From: Oopsacas minuta
Taxonomy: Eukaryota; Porifera; Hexactinellida; Lyssacinosida; Leucopsacidae
Direction: 5' to 3'
Assembly: GCA_024704765.1 (NCBI GenBank)
Contig: JAKMXF010000351.1
Coordinates: 62,001 to 126,000 of the forward strand
Length of the DNA: 64,000 nt
How positions within the stretch are numbered: the first letter of the stretch is position 1; the number at the start of each line of letters is the position of its first letter. Both the position numbers and the translations under genes were made by a program. Under the pieces are notes generated by a model that worked only from the letters and a program-made list of their open reading frames with translations, was not told the DNA's origin and did not search any database. Positions 23,184 through 34,042 of the stretch are shown here, piece by piece.

Positions 23184-25495
23184 ATGTTTTTCCCGATTGT
23201 CGCAATTTTCATGGCTACTCCCGTATTTAGACCTGTAACGATGCCTACATCATTTCCGTTCGTCGATGAGATTAGGTTGGAGGAATTATTCTTAAGGTTA
23301 ACCATCAATCGTGACAATTGTATCGATTGGTTGAGGGTTCATGGATTATTAGCAAGTGGTATGAGATGTAAATGTGGGGCAAACATGTCGGAAGGCGTAT
23401 TTTCTAAGGCGCACGAAGGGAGAGGTTGGAGATGTCCTGAAAAGGGTTGCAAGAAATTTGCATCCCTACGAGTAGGATCATTCTTTGAGGGATCCAATAT
23501 TCCTCTTATTCAGTTGGTGGAATTTTTGTATTTTTGGGCAGAAGGACTACAAAGTACAAATTTCTTAATCCTGAATCTTAAGTGGTCTCCAAACACCATC
23601 ACGGATTGGAAAAATTTGTTGAGTGATATCTGTTTGGAGAAGTACCTCTCTAATCACGAACTAATCGGGGGGCATGGGCACATCGTTGAGATCGATGAAA
23701 GCAAATTTGGGAAAGAAAGTACCATTGAGGAAGGCAACTATCAGGAAAATGGGTGTTTGGTGGGATTGATAGAGTTACCAAAGACGCTTTCATGGTCACA
23801 GTTGAAGGTAGATCAGCTTCTACTTTGATTCCCATTAAAGAACAATATATCAAACCGGGTACTATTCTAAGCGATGAATGGGCTTCATACGATCTTATTC
23901 AACCTGCTACGTTAACCCATTTGACTGTTAATCACAGTATCCAGTTTGTGGTCCCTGGAACAGACATTCACACACAAACAATAGAGAGCACTTAGGGTCA
24001 AGCCAAGAAAATGATGAGAAATTTCATGACCATAACCCCGAGCTCCTGGATACTTGCCTCGCTGAATACAGTGCCGGTCAAAAAGAATTGTTCAAAATGA
24101 ATGTATAAAATAAGGTAAATGTCAAATTGTATACACTGACCAGATAGTTGAATACTTGCGAAACCATACTCAGCCATATGTATTTTGACAAGTACCACAC
24201 CAACACAGTTAATCTACTCATTATATTTGTACAAGTTACAGATTTCATTTTGCATTATTTTTTTCCAATTTATCCGTTTTTATCGAATTTCCTTTGCCTT
24301 CTAAACCCCGAATTTCCATTGAAAATCGAGCCAACCTGATACTACTTTCAGAAAGTGGACATACTCAGAGGGAGGTAGCTAAAATGGTTGAGTGTAGCCA
24401 AAAAGTGTAGTCGAGATCCTCAAGAAACACAGGCTGACTGGCTTGGTTAGGGACCTCGCTATTCCGCGTAGGCCTCGTCACAACCAAAAGGCAAGACAAT
24501 TTGTTGGTCAGAAAATGCAAAAAGGATCGATTTAAGACTGCTACTCAGATCAAAGCTAGAGTATTGTCAGAATATTCGTTACAACCTTCCACTTCAACAA
24601 TCCTGAGAAGGTTACGATGGGCTGGACTTTTCGGACGAAAAACCACGAAGGAAGCCCCGCCTTACTACCAAGCACAAAAGAAACCGACTTTCCTTCACAA
24701 GATCGCACAAGAATTGGAATACTGAAGAATGGGCAAGAGTTGTGTTCAGTGACGGATCGAGGTTCCTTCTATATACTAATGACGGGAGAGCCTACGTGAG
24801 GAAGATGAAAGGGGAGGAGTTCTCAGAGAGGTGTCTTCATAAAACTTGCAAGCTTGGTGGAGGTGGCATCATGGTTTCGGGATGCTTTTGATGGATGAGG
24901 GAGGACTCTTGTGGAAAGTATCTGGGAACCTCAAGACAAATTCCTACATTGATATATTGGAAAATGCACTAATCCCAAGCGTTGATTTGCGTTCTCTACA
25001 TTCTGGATGGACCTTTCAGCAAGACAACGCCCCATGCCATAGGTCAAAGGGTACTAAGCAATGGTTTGGTGAGCAAAAATAGAGGTTATGAATTGGCTTG
25101 TTCAGTCACCTGATCTAAATCCGATTGAAGATCTTTGGGATCACATTTCCCTCAGAATTCAAAAGAAAAGTCCATCCAACCACTCAGAGTTGTGGAATGC
25201 CACATAAGCACTTGGGATAGCATCGACATTAACAGGTTCCATACTCTAATTGAGAGTATGCTGTAAAGATGTAAAGCCGTAATTCAAGCAAGAGGAGGTT
25301 CTACTAAATACCACCAATTTACTTAATTACAATAAAGCATTATTGTTAAATTCAGTCATAGAGATAAGAATTTGGGGTAAATTTATTCTGAGCAATTCTT
25401 TTTGGCCTGCACTGTATTGCTGGAAAAAGAAATATGGCGACAATCCATTTCACAACTTGATAATAGAAATTATAAACCAATATACTGTTACTTAG
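23184..25495 (+). pseudogene. Merlin (IS1016/ISXO2-like) transposase, split by a Tc1 insertion
   Basis: 23184-24066 encodes most of a Merlin transposase. An N-terminal zinc ribbon (RCKCGANMSEG, then WRCPEKGCKKFASLRVGSF) is followed by VEIDESKFG (first catalytic Asp). After a frameshift near 23760 come ILSDEWASYD (second Asp) and HTQTIEST (catalytic Glu). The Trp codon expected after EST is a TAG stop, and another shift gives LLDTCLAEY up to 24066. The C-terminus resumes at 25417 with KKKYGDNPFHNLI and ends at the stop 25493-25495. So the gene was broken by the Tc1 element and has also decayed by point changes. It is flanked by the long inverted arms at 20.2 and 26.1 kb. Confidence 0.85.
24069..25414 (+). 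mobile_element. Tc1-like element inserted in Merlin, with decayed transposase
   Basis: The ends CAGTGCCGGTCAAAAAGAAT (left) and the complement of ATTCTTTTTGGCCTGCACTG (right) match at most positions. TA flanks both sides (24067-24068 and 25415-25416), giving a 1346-bp element. Broken frames encode a Tc1-type transposase: FSDGSRFLLYT (first Asp, normally followed by Glu), GGGGIMVSGCF, WTFQQDNAPCHR (second Asp) and LNPIEDLWDHI (Glu). Several frameshifts and stops are present, for example before MQAWWRW and after GEQK. It lies between LAEY and KKKYGDNPF of the Merlin frame. Confidence 0.85.
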
Positions 25496-26159
25496 ATACA
25501 ATCTCTTGTTAGCTAATTACTAGTTTTTCATAGTTGCTGAATATTTACGTGAGAATCAAATAGTTCTTGTTCTTCAAACATTGGAACCAGTCATGGGCTC
25601 AAACCATTTAAAAAGTAGTATATTTGACAATACTATACACAGATATTATTTATATTGTTCAAAATTTGTTCCGTTGATAGCGGGAAGAATGCCATTGTTT
25701 GCTGTATATCACACAATAGAGACCCTTTTGTTATAATTATTAAATATAAAAATATTGTATATTGTATGTTTACTAAATATGTCTATTTTCTTGGAGATGT
25801 TAAGAGATTGATAAATACGTAGCAAAAATTACTTATGCATTGGAATGCTAATTAGGTATGTTGTAGTATTGTATGCAAACTACTATACTATTTGCGACAC
25901 TATTATTGTAATATATTTGGTTTCAATGAAGTTGCAAATTCTCCAAAGACTTTGGCTTATAAGCTAGAATTGCTGTAACTATTTTGTTTCTTGACAAGAT
26001 TTTAGAAATCTCTAGCCCAATCTTCATCTCTCAACATGCTCTATAACGGCTCTTATAGCGATTTTTACAATCTTACGAAAGTTGTAGGTGTAACATTCTA
26101 TAATTTTACCCATAAAAATGCTGAAGATAGCCGCATCTAAAGTATACAAAGATGATTGA

Positions 26160-26298
26160 ACAAATGATTGGAATTTTTTGTGCAAAATTGTGTCGTGATC
26201 TCACATCCGATCCTTAAAAAAACAATGATCGCCTATCGTCGCCCGATCTTCAAAAAAGTATCGCGATCAATGGTCGTACGATCCAAACGCCCTAATAA
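26160..26298. mobile_element. hAT-like terminal fragment, GATC-rich
   Basis: Read from right to left, the sequence starts TTAGGGCGTTTGGATCGTAC at about 26298 and continues with many GATCG words. The same start (TAGGGCGTTAGGATTTTCGA) occurs at 38964 in the other direction. No transposase is attached to either. Probably deleted or non-autonomous hAT copies. Confidence 0.4.
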
Positions 26299-26299
26299 C

Positions 26300-27185
26300 A
26301 GGGGATAGAGGTATTTATGAAGAAAAATTATGTACATCCATAACCTTAAAAATGTAATTATTCATCATCTGGATTATGGATAAGAATATATAAAATGGAA
26401 CTGAACTAATACTTCGAAGCTAAGTTTAAGAATTTACTACTGTGGAATATATTTCGAAAAGACCATGCAATATGTAGACTAGTATGAGTCTAAAATGTTA
26501 CAAAATTCTTGATATTTTTGCCCTTTTGGAGGTCATGTCGTATTACCTCTCTTAGAATGAAAATTTGTAATGTAAAGCGAAAACAACTACTATTTACTAT
26601 TTGTTCATTCATTAGTATAGAGTTACATCCAAGGATTCTTCATGCATACTAATATTGTTATCAGGAAAGTCTTCAAAAATATTTCTATAAATGTTATAGG
26701 CACTTGAATTTGGATTTATTAAGATTATGATTTGTTCTTTGATGACCATTGAAAACTACTTGTATAATTCTTATATTCGTGACTTCGTTTAATTAGACAT
26801 CAAAGGATTAATATGTGGTTAGTAATAGTCAATGGTGATGCGTTTTATAACTTTCTTAAGAGCTAATAATAGATTGTCATTACGTCACTTTTATTAGAAT
26901 CCTTAAATATATTCAACATGCTAAATCCATTTTCACACTTTTGGATAAATACTATGTAATTGTATTGTTGGTTTTATGAATAAAGTTAAAGTAGTTGAAA
27001 TCTCGAAATATACTTAGAGAATCGCTCTCAACAGATAATAAGGGGTAATTAAGTATACTGAACCCGAATATGATATTTTGAATATTTCTTGCTATTTAGG
27101 TGTATAAAGTAAATAATTTTCTAATTAATCCCAGAAACTTGCTTACAACAGTTATACTGGGGTAATCGGGTACGCTGGTTACACT
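26300..27185. other. Non-coding stretch
   Basis: No gene supported. About 26885-26990 has weak similarity to the dispersed repeat core at 9.9 kb (CCAACATGCTGAATCC-like word). Otherwise unique-looking AT-rich sequence. Confidence 0.3.
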
Positions 27186-27186
27186 G

Positions 27187-29403
27187 TCCAACAATTTTTC
27201 ATCATTTTTTGCTCCTGGAATACACGATAGTGTTTCTTATTTATTCAAGTACCCTGATTCCAAATATCCAATCAGTTTTTCTCTATCAGGAGAGATTTTG
27301 TAAAATTCGGAAATTTCCAAAATCATGTTTCATAGATCTCTATAGAATGTATAATTGTATACGTATTAATACCTTCCGTATATATTATCTAAGAATTCAA
27401 TTTTTCTTAAAATATATAGAATATTATTTGCTCTTTCAAGAGGAGATTATCTGATTGTATTTGTATTTATTTCTTTTCAATAATGTCTCGTCGATGTCCA
27501 AACCCAACCGATTCTTTCTGTGATTTTTGTGGAGAATTTATTACAAAATTTCAGCTGAGAGACATGTCTCCCCTTGTACACAAGGGATATGAGCAATATT
27601 TCGGTTGCAAGATTGGTGATCAAGATAAGCCTTGGGTACCTTATTTTTGTTGCTCAAAATGTGCAATAGGACTTAGTAAATGGCTAAATGGCTCACGTAC
27701 TTCAATGTAATTTGATATTCCCATGATATGGAGGGAACCAAGAGATCATTATACTGATTGTTATTTCTGTTTGACTGATATAAAAGGAATCACTTCTAAG
27801 ACCAAAAAGAATATATGTTATCCCAATCTTCAATCTGCGATTCGTCCTGTTGAGCATTCTACAGAATTCGAAGTACCTAAGCCTAAGAAAGTTTCCTTTG
27901 ATGACGATACTGTTGAAAATGCTATGTTAGATCAAGATGATGAGGAATTTATACCTCCGCTTATGCCACCTGATAAAACAAGACTTCCCCACATCATTAA
28001 TCAAAGTAAGCTGAATAATTTGGTTAGAGACTTAAATTTGACAAAAGATCAAAGTGAATTGCTTGGGTCAAGATTGAAAGGTTGGAACTTATTGGATGAG
28101 GAAACTAAAGTTTCATTTTTCAGGACTCGTCAAAGTGATTTCTCTGTACATTTTGAAATGCAGGGGTCTCTTTGTTATTGTAACAATGTGGATCGTGTGA
28201 TGGAGTTATTAGGTGTTCAACACGAACCATCAGAGTGGCGCCTCTTCATTAATTCTTCTAAGTACAGCCTCAAGGCAGTCTTACTTCACAAAGGTAATGT
28301 ATTACCATCCATACCGATAGGTCATTTAGTACACATGAAGGAGTCTCATGAGAATATGGATATCTTATTGAACCTATCAGATATGACTCCTACAATTGGT
28401 ACATCTGTGATGATCTGAAGGTAATTGGACTTTTGTTGGGTATGCAACCTGGATAACGAAATATTGTTGCTTCCTCTGTGAGTGGGAGAGTAGAGCAAGG
28501 CAATCCCACCATATAGTTAAGGAGTGGCCTGTACGACATCAATTAACTGCTGGTATAAAGAGTAAGTTGTCGGTCCTTAGTAAATCTTGAGAAAATTCTA
28601 TTACCACCTCTACGTACGCATAAATCTGGGTTTGATGAAAAACTTTGTAAAGGCGATAGTAAAATACAATAAAGAAGGAGAAGTTTTCAAATACCTCAAG
28701 GACAAATTTCCAAAGCTCAACGATGCTAAAATCAAGGAAGTGCATTTATAGGTCCCCAAATTAGAGACTATTAAGGATCTGAACTTCGAAGCATCTCTAA
28801 ATTCTGTCGAGAAAGTAGCATGGAATTCATTTAAATCTTTAAATGAGAACCTTTTAGGAACTAACAAATCACCAATTTATGAAGAAATTGTTGTGACACT
28901 ACTTGATGCATTCAGTACAATGGGATGCAACATGTCTCTAAAAATACACTTTCTTCACTCACATTTGCAATTATTTCCGGAAAATCTAGGTGCTGTGAGT
29001 GATGAACATGGTGAAAGATTTCATCAAGATATAAGCACAATGGAAAGTTCTCTCCAAACATGATGGCTGATTATTGTTGGTCACTAAAAAGAGATGTTCT
29101 TGATGCCACATACAAAAGAAAATCACATTCCAAGCATTTCTAAATTAGTATAATAAATGCTAAACCAATTGACAATTTTCATTGTAATTAACTCATAAGT
29201 ATGCATTCGATGGACCAAACTAAAGAGATATATTTATAGGAATACACTGGGGCAATGATAAAACCAAAATATTGAATTTTTCGAAATCCTTGCCTGATAG
29301 AGAAAAATTGATTAGATATTTGGAATCAGGGTGCTTGAATACATGAGAAACACTACAGTGTATTCCCGAAGCAAAAATGCTAAAAATTTGTTGGACAGTG
29401 TTA
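27187..29403 (+). mobile_element. TIR-bounded element carrying an orphan DDE-like family
   Basis: The left end ACACTGTCCAACAATTTTT (27187) and right end AAATTTGTTGGACAGTGT (near 29403) are inverted repeats. The match extends inward for at least 130 bp on each side (shared words TGGAATACAC, TCAAG-ACCCTGATTCC, TTTTTCTCTATCAGG). TTA lies immediately outside the CACTGTCC termini on both sides, suggesting a 3-bp TTA duplication. The single gene inside is described separately. I know of no firm superfamily name for it. Confidence 0.7.
27483..29142 (+). pseudogene. Broken copy of an orphan transposase-like protein family
   Basis: 27483-27707 starts MSRRCPNP and carries two CxxC pairs (FCDFCGEF and FCCSKCAIG) with the family hallmark GDQDKPWVPYFC. 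After a stop it continues (27723-28418) with PMIWREPRDHYTDCYFC, YPNLQSAIRPV, LGSRLKGWNLL, WRLFINSSKYSLKAVLLHKGN and IPIGHLVHMKES. Beyond 28418 decayed frames give DDLKVIGLLLGMQ, SLEKILLPPL-like, MSLKIHFLHSHL and a HGERFHQDIS-like end. Proteins of this kind are common as 'uncharacterized protein' in arthropods. Motifs such as F-(D/N)-SSK, GDxK followed by CxxC, and HxDIS look like a DDE nuclease, but that is my inference. Many stops and shifts show the copy is dead. Confidence 0.7.
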
Positions 29404-29404
29404 T

Positions 29405-30299
29405 AAATATGAATATATTACCAACGTATTGTGAATATGTTACCACTTGATACTCTGCTTAATTCGAGGCACGGAGTCCTGTGCCCCATAGGAACACAAA
29501 GTGTTCGCATGCCGTGCAGAGCGGGCAAGCAAATCACGATAATATAAATTTTAGACCACTTGTATAGATGACTGTAGATTGCCAGCTTGGATCGATTGTG
29601 TTTCCTTGATATTTCCTAATCCGTTAATGCTACACTACCAAAATGTTTTATTGTTAGATAGGGAGTCGATTGGGTAATATTGACTTATCCGAGTTATGTT
29701 GTTCTCACAACTTTTCGTATTATGTTAATAATGTCATAATATAGCTTGAATTTGAGATAGACATGAGAAATATGTATTTTAACACAGTGAGTCGAATTGA
29801 AATGAATTGTCAGTGAGTCGAATGTAAATGATCATACGCACACATGTCCGTGGAGTATATCAAGGAAATTTCTGAACAACCCTATGAAAAGCGTCGTAGA
29901 ATGGAGTAATACTCAAATATTCTCATTAATTGCAGAAATTTTCATTCGGCACCCCATCGATCGCTCCAAATCTTCAGACCAGCTAATTCAATTTTATCAA
30001 CTCCTTTGCAAAACGTAGTGTTAAACTCGAAATAAAGAGTTCGAACATTTATAACAGATGTACCTCTGTTAGATAGGAAGCAATATACATTATTACATAA
30101 TTTCCCTAGATGATTCCTAATTCTTGGAACAGATAATGTACCTACTTTTCATACCTCTAACCCAATTTGCGTTGTGAACATAGTGTATATTTAACAGCCA
30201 TGTTATATATAGATTATATATTCCTGAAAATTTGCCTGATGTAACTAATGACTAGTCAGTACGCCTACTGACAAACCTTCTGACCAGTACACGTATGAA
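29405..30299. other. Non-coding stretch
   Basis: No supported gene. 29460-29530 is relatively GC-rich but I could not fold it into a tRNA. Two GTGAGTCGAAT words near 29790-29825 recall the MULE subterminal motif but are too few to call an end. Confidence 0.3.
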
Positions 30300-30309
30300 G
30301 GTATTTGTA

Positions 30310-30600
30310 ATGTTTTCACCTTTCCGATTATAGTATAGTATAGTATAGTGGCTCCGTATGAAAAGGCTGCCTTAGCTTTGCGTAATGTGCCGACTACTAG
30401 GTAATGAGCCAGAGGGTCAGTCAGATAGCTAGGACAGTTGGGGAAGATGCTAGGGACTGCGTACTTCTTAAGAGCAACTTTCTTCCTCTCCGTCTTTATC
30501 ATCTTCATTCCATCAAAGAATTGTATGGTCTTTTCGACGTCCCCTTCATGGAAATGATGTATACAGACCTTGAAGAAATAAAATCCGATAACTATTGAAT
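30310..30600 (-). pseudogene. THAP-domain protein exon fragment
   Basis: Read on the minus strand from about 30570 the frame gives VCIHHFHEGDVEKT, then KKYAVPSIFPNCPSYLT. These are the C-terminal C-x2-H half and the AVPTIFP-type box of a THAP zinc finger, a DNA-binding domain shared by P-element transposases and their derivatives. The sequence before GTCTGTATAC is TTTCTTCAAG, a plausible splice acceptor, so this would be an internal exon. I did not find the exon with the first Cys pair upstream. A TAGTA microsatellite (about 30332-30350) lies in the downstream part. Likely a remnant. Confidence 0.55.
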
Positions 30601-31426
30601 ATGGTGTTAATCAAAAGTATGATCACAAGTTCACAACGTACCCTCAATCGTTTATTCATCTCATAGTCCTCTCTCGGCTGAGGTATAGCTCAGAATCACT
30701 TCTCACGAGTCTCTTTGTCAGTAGGGACGGAGAAGACAGGTACATATTCATCTTTATCGTAGTATTTGACTTACATCCAGGTACAAGACAGGCCATGTTG
30801 AAGATTGTAGATGTAGAATTGAGTCAAGATGTGAATTTGGAGTGTGACAATATTTTGAAACCTTTTTGAAACATCGTAAAAAATTGTTTTTGTTAATTAT
30901 GGGTGATCAAAATGCGGTTACTAAATTTTGATCTGGCCTATGTGTATTTGATAGGATATAACAAATTATAGTATTTTCACATGCATATATTGATGTAAAT
31001 ACACTAGTGGATATATTTCTAGAACATGCGGTTGAAATAACCACTTTCATAGCATTGTAGGCGATGAATTTTGATAGTTTTCAGTCAAATATTGATAATC
31101 CAAATATCTCAGAAAATGAAGTTTATCATTTTCGTAAAATTCTTCCAAAATATATTGTAAGTATGCAAAGAGTATATTAAATAATCATATTAACTCATAT
31201 AATCATGAATTACTGTAACTCATCGAGATATCGTTTCGACAATTCCCAGGGTAATTGCCATCCATGGTCCAGAAATTGAATAGAGTGCCGTTGCCTTAGT
31301 GTATAGAATGCTTCAGTCCATCTAAATTCCATTTAATGGCCTTCAGCGGTACTTGAAATCGTACATGCCTTTAGGTTAGTAATCTGGGCACTCAGTGTCT
31401 CAAATAATATGAAATTGTCTAAATAT

Positions 31427-33522
31427 GGAGGCGCTGCATTAGCTCGAATTGTCATGTTGTCGATAGCTCGACTCAGTATTTAGTATGTTGTTAATACCTT
31501 CCCCATGTGTCATGCATAATTGTTTATTCTTCTACTGTTGTTTATTGAATAAGTATATTGTATTAGTGAGCATGAGAAATATTTAATTACTATGATATCA
31601 AAAGATTGTGTGAATGAATGAAAAAGTGGATAAACAAGTGTATAACCACTAAGTATAAATTTGGAATCGACTGATAATTGGAGCACGGCACACAGGACAT
31701 GTCTAATTCAATTCCTTTATTCTCTCACTGCATGCTGCACAACAATTATCGTACATACAAAGTAGGAATGCCCAAGTTGTTGTCCGCGGCATCAAACATA
31801 TAACACAAATATTCCCTACTACTGGATTCTCGCTTTCATTGTCTGAAGTGTCTGACTCATCAGTATTAGAGAATTCAATTTCAGTAGAGGTACAACCAAT
31901 AGTGTTGCTCATTGAATTTAGATACTACCAAAGAATCAACTCGCCAAATATGAACTTTTCCTTAATAACCTCGCGTTGTTGATCCTTTAGAACATGCTTT
32001 GATTTCCACGACCTAGAAATGCTATGACCTAGTCTCAATCTCCCCATTTCATTATCTATATCTTCTATGATATTGTTGAGAGTTTTCAGAAAATTCCATA
32101 CTCTTGGATGAGGAGTTTTAATGATGGATTTTAGCTTTGCGTGATAGCTTTCCGCAGCATTATTGGTCGTAATTTCAGCTTCATAGATAGAAAGCTCCTC
32201 TGGATTTATTTGAGTAATCCAGCTTTTCTTGAAGCATTTACGAAGTTGCTCCAATTTGCCTGATTCTAGATTTGTTAAATCCGGTACTTGGAGGAATGTA
32301 TAGGTTAGACGAATTAAACTTGCCGGGAGAAATGGCATTGCTATGAGATTTCTTATGAAATTGGCAGTTTCAGGATTGCCATGAAAACTCTGAACTAGCC
32401 CGAGCTTCTGAGTTTTGGCCCAGATACGTTGGGTAAAGTGGAACCAACATCCCTGACTTTAATGGTGGGATACGTTTCTTTAAAACAATTTCGCTGTGCT
32501 GGTCCCCAGTTAGAAATAGAGATTTCGGTTTAAAATCTGGAATGAGAGAATGGATCTTGGCTATTATTACAGTATAGAGTAATTGATCTTTTACGTCATT
32601 ACACAATGTATGCCTGGGAGTGCACGTCGATCAATTACCACAAAAACCGTCCATAATTGGGAGAATTGGGTTGGCACTGTATAAAATGTCCTATCTGACT
32701 GAATTTTTGAAATTTCTGATAGGTAATATTTCATGTGTGAGAATAAAAAACAACAGCAGTATGGTTATTAGTTGTGACAGTAAATTTGTGGTGAGTCGCA
32801 AAAGTAGATTCGGGTAACATAACTGAGAATTCTATAGCTGTAGGGGGATCTTGGGTTGCAATCTTCTCCTAGAACGGACATAGAAGACTCACACTCTTGG
32901 AAAGAAATTTCACTTGCGAAAAGACTCGTTCTTGTTTTATCATCGAAAATCTTCCTTAAATTGTCTTGAGAAGTTTGAGCCCTTTCTTGCATATGGTCTT
33001 CAATTCATAAACTCCTGATTTATACTCATTATTACCATAGTTATGAATTGAACTGGGATATATCAAATTATTTTCTAACTTTAATTTAGTTGTCCCTTTA
33101 CACTCGTTTTTTGATAAAACACATCTGAGGTATGTTGTATTTTCTTTCACTTTATATTTAGAATACTTAAACCCATCGGTTGTTGTAAGAATGTTTCCAT
33201 TACTACGCCTATAGCTGTCTGATATGTATTCCATTTTCGAAGATGTAAATAATACTATAATATCCAGAGACCAAAAAGCTTCTTATACCAGTGAAGCAAG
33301 TTGTTTATAATTGCCATGAAATGTGACTTTTCAAAAGAAATCTATCCAGCAATTATTTCCCATTGACAACAGCCATACAATTGAATGAGTCGAGCTATCG
33401 ACAACACAGTCAATAACGAGTCGAACTATCGAAAACATAGTTAAAAACTGAGTCGAGCTATCGACGACATACTAAATTCGAGTTATCCACAACATGACAA
33501 TTCGAGTTACTGCATGCGCCCC
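31427..33522 (-). mobile_element. MULE with GTCGAGCTATCG-type repeated ends
   Basis: The left end GGAGGCGCTGCATTAGCTCG (31427) and right end (complement, GGGGCGCATGCAGTAACTCG, ending 33522) are inverted repeats. They continue through CGAATTGTCATGTTGT and AGCTCGACTCAGT-type words. The right side has at least four spaced GAGTCGA(G/A)CTATCGA units (33390-33470). AAATAT occurs next to both ends, but I cannot define a 9-bp duplication. It encloses the FLYWCH/MULE/RING pseudogene. A related solo end is at 5418. Confidence 0.7.
31703..33234 (-). pseudogene. FLYWCH-MULE transposase with C-terminal RING-like finger, broken
   Basis: In minus-strand order: 33234-32956 encodes a FLYWCH zinc finger (TTDGFKYSKYKVKENTTYLRC, NEC, IHNYG). 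Near 32690-32370 MULE blocks appear in shifting frames (PTQFSQLWTVFVVIDRHALPGIHCVMT, then LLYTVIIAKIHSLIPDF). 32338-31925 has the C-terminal helical part with ITTNNAAESYHAKLKS. 31912-31703 ends in NICVICLMPRTTTWAF, then CAACSERIKEL. The last part resembles a RING-type C3HC4 finger with the His position lost. FLYWCH plus MULE plus RING is a known arrangement in animal Mutator-like elements. At least three frame changes show it is inactive. Confidence 0.7.
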
Positions 33523-34042
33523 GAAAATATCGAAATTTTGAGAATTCAGCCCTGGTCCTCCAGTTTCTTCAATCAATTCTGGAAATACAAACATGTACTT
33601 TTGTATTTCCAGAATTGAAATAACCACGTAGTAGCTTCAGCATCACCACAGAAGGTCATTAAATGGAAATTGGATGGACTATGGGTTATAAAAATTCATA
33701 TTTTGCCCAAAAATTTAAAATCCTTGGTCCAAATCTTTAGTGACGACAATTGCCTTAGTGCAACGGTTCCCAACCCTTTTCATCCGTGACCACCAAGGGG
33801 TCCATAGATCCCAGGTTGGGAACCTTTCCATATATATAGAATGCAATGGTATATAGTATAGGTGCACACACTAAAATAAGAGGTTTCATATAATATTGAA
33901 TACTTAAGAAAATCGTGAATGACTTCATAACTAAAACTCTAATTGCTAGACTAAAGTAGCATATGTACATATTAAGGCGTAAATGATTATCTGGGAGACA
34001 TTTAGTACGAATTCCCTCAATTTCATTAAAGTATGTTTTCCT
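33523..34042. other. Spacer with a 70-bp hAT-like micro-MITE
   Basis: 33762-33832 has inverted ends ACGGTTCCCAACCC and GGTTGGGAACC, typical of short hAT MITEs; the related end CAGTGGTTCCCAAC lies at about 37197 on the other side of PEX1. The remainder, including 33543-33600 which resembles 570-600 (TTTCTTCAATCAAT), is non-coding. Confidence 0.45.

Larger units (their letters stand above)
20180..26108. repeat. Long inverted-repeat pair flanking the Merlin/mariner block
   Basis: 20180-20552 and 25748-26108 are inverted copies of about 360 bp with high identity by eye. Shared words include CTTGTCAAGAAACAAAATAG, CAGCAATTCTAGCTTATAAG and ACAATACTACAACATACCTA. Between them lie a mariner, a small MITE and the Merlin transposase split by Tc1. 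The simplest reading is that the arms are long ends of one element, perhaps the Merlin. A related but diverged sequence forms the arms of the foldback at 54.9-55.9 kb. Confidence 0.7.

Noticed and set aside
29460-29530. Possible tRNA gene in a GC-richer patch
   Set aside because: I could not build a cloverleaf or find the B-box GGTTCGA motif.
31427-33522. 9-bp target duplication of the MULE
   Set aside because: AAATAT occurs on both sides but at different offsets from the ends, so it may be coincidence.
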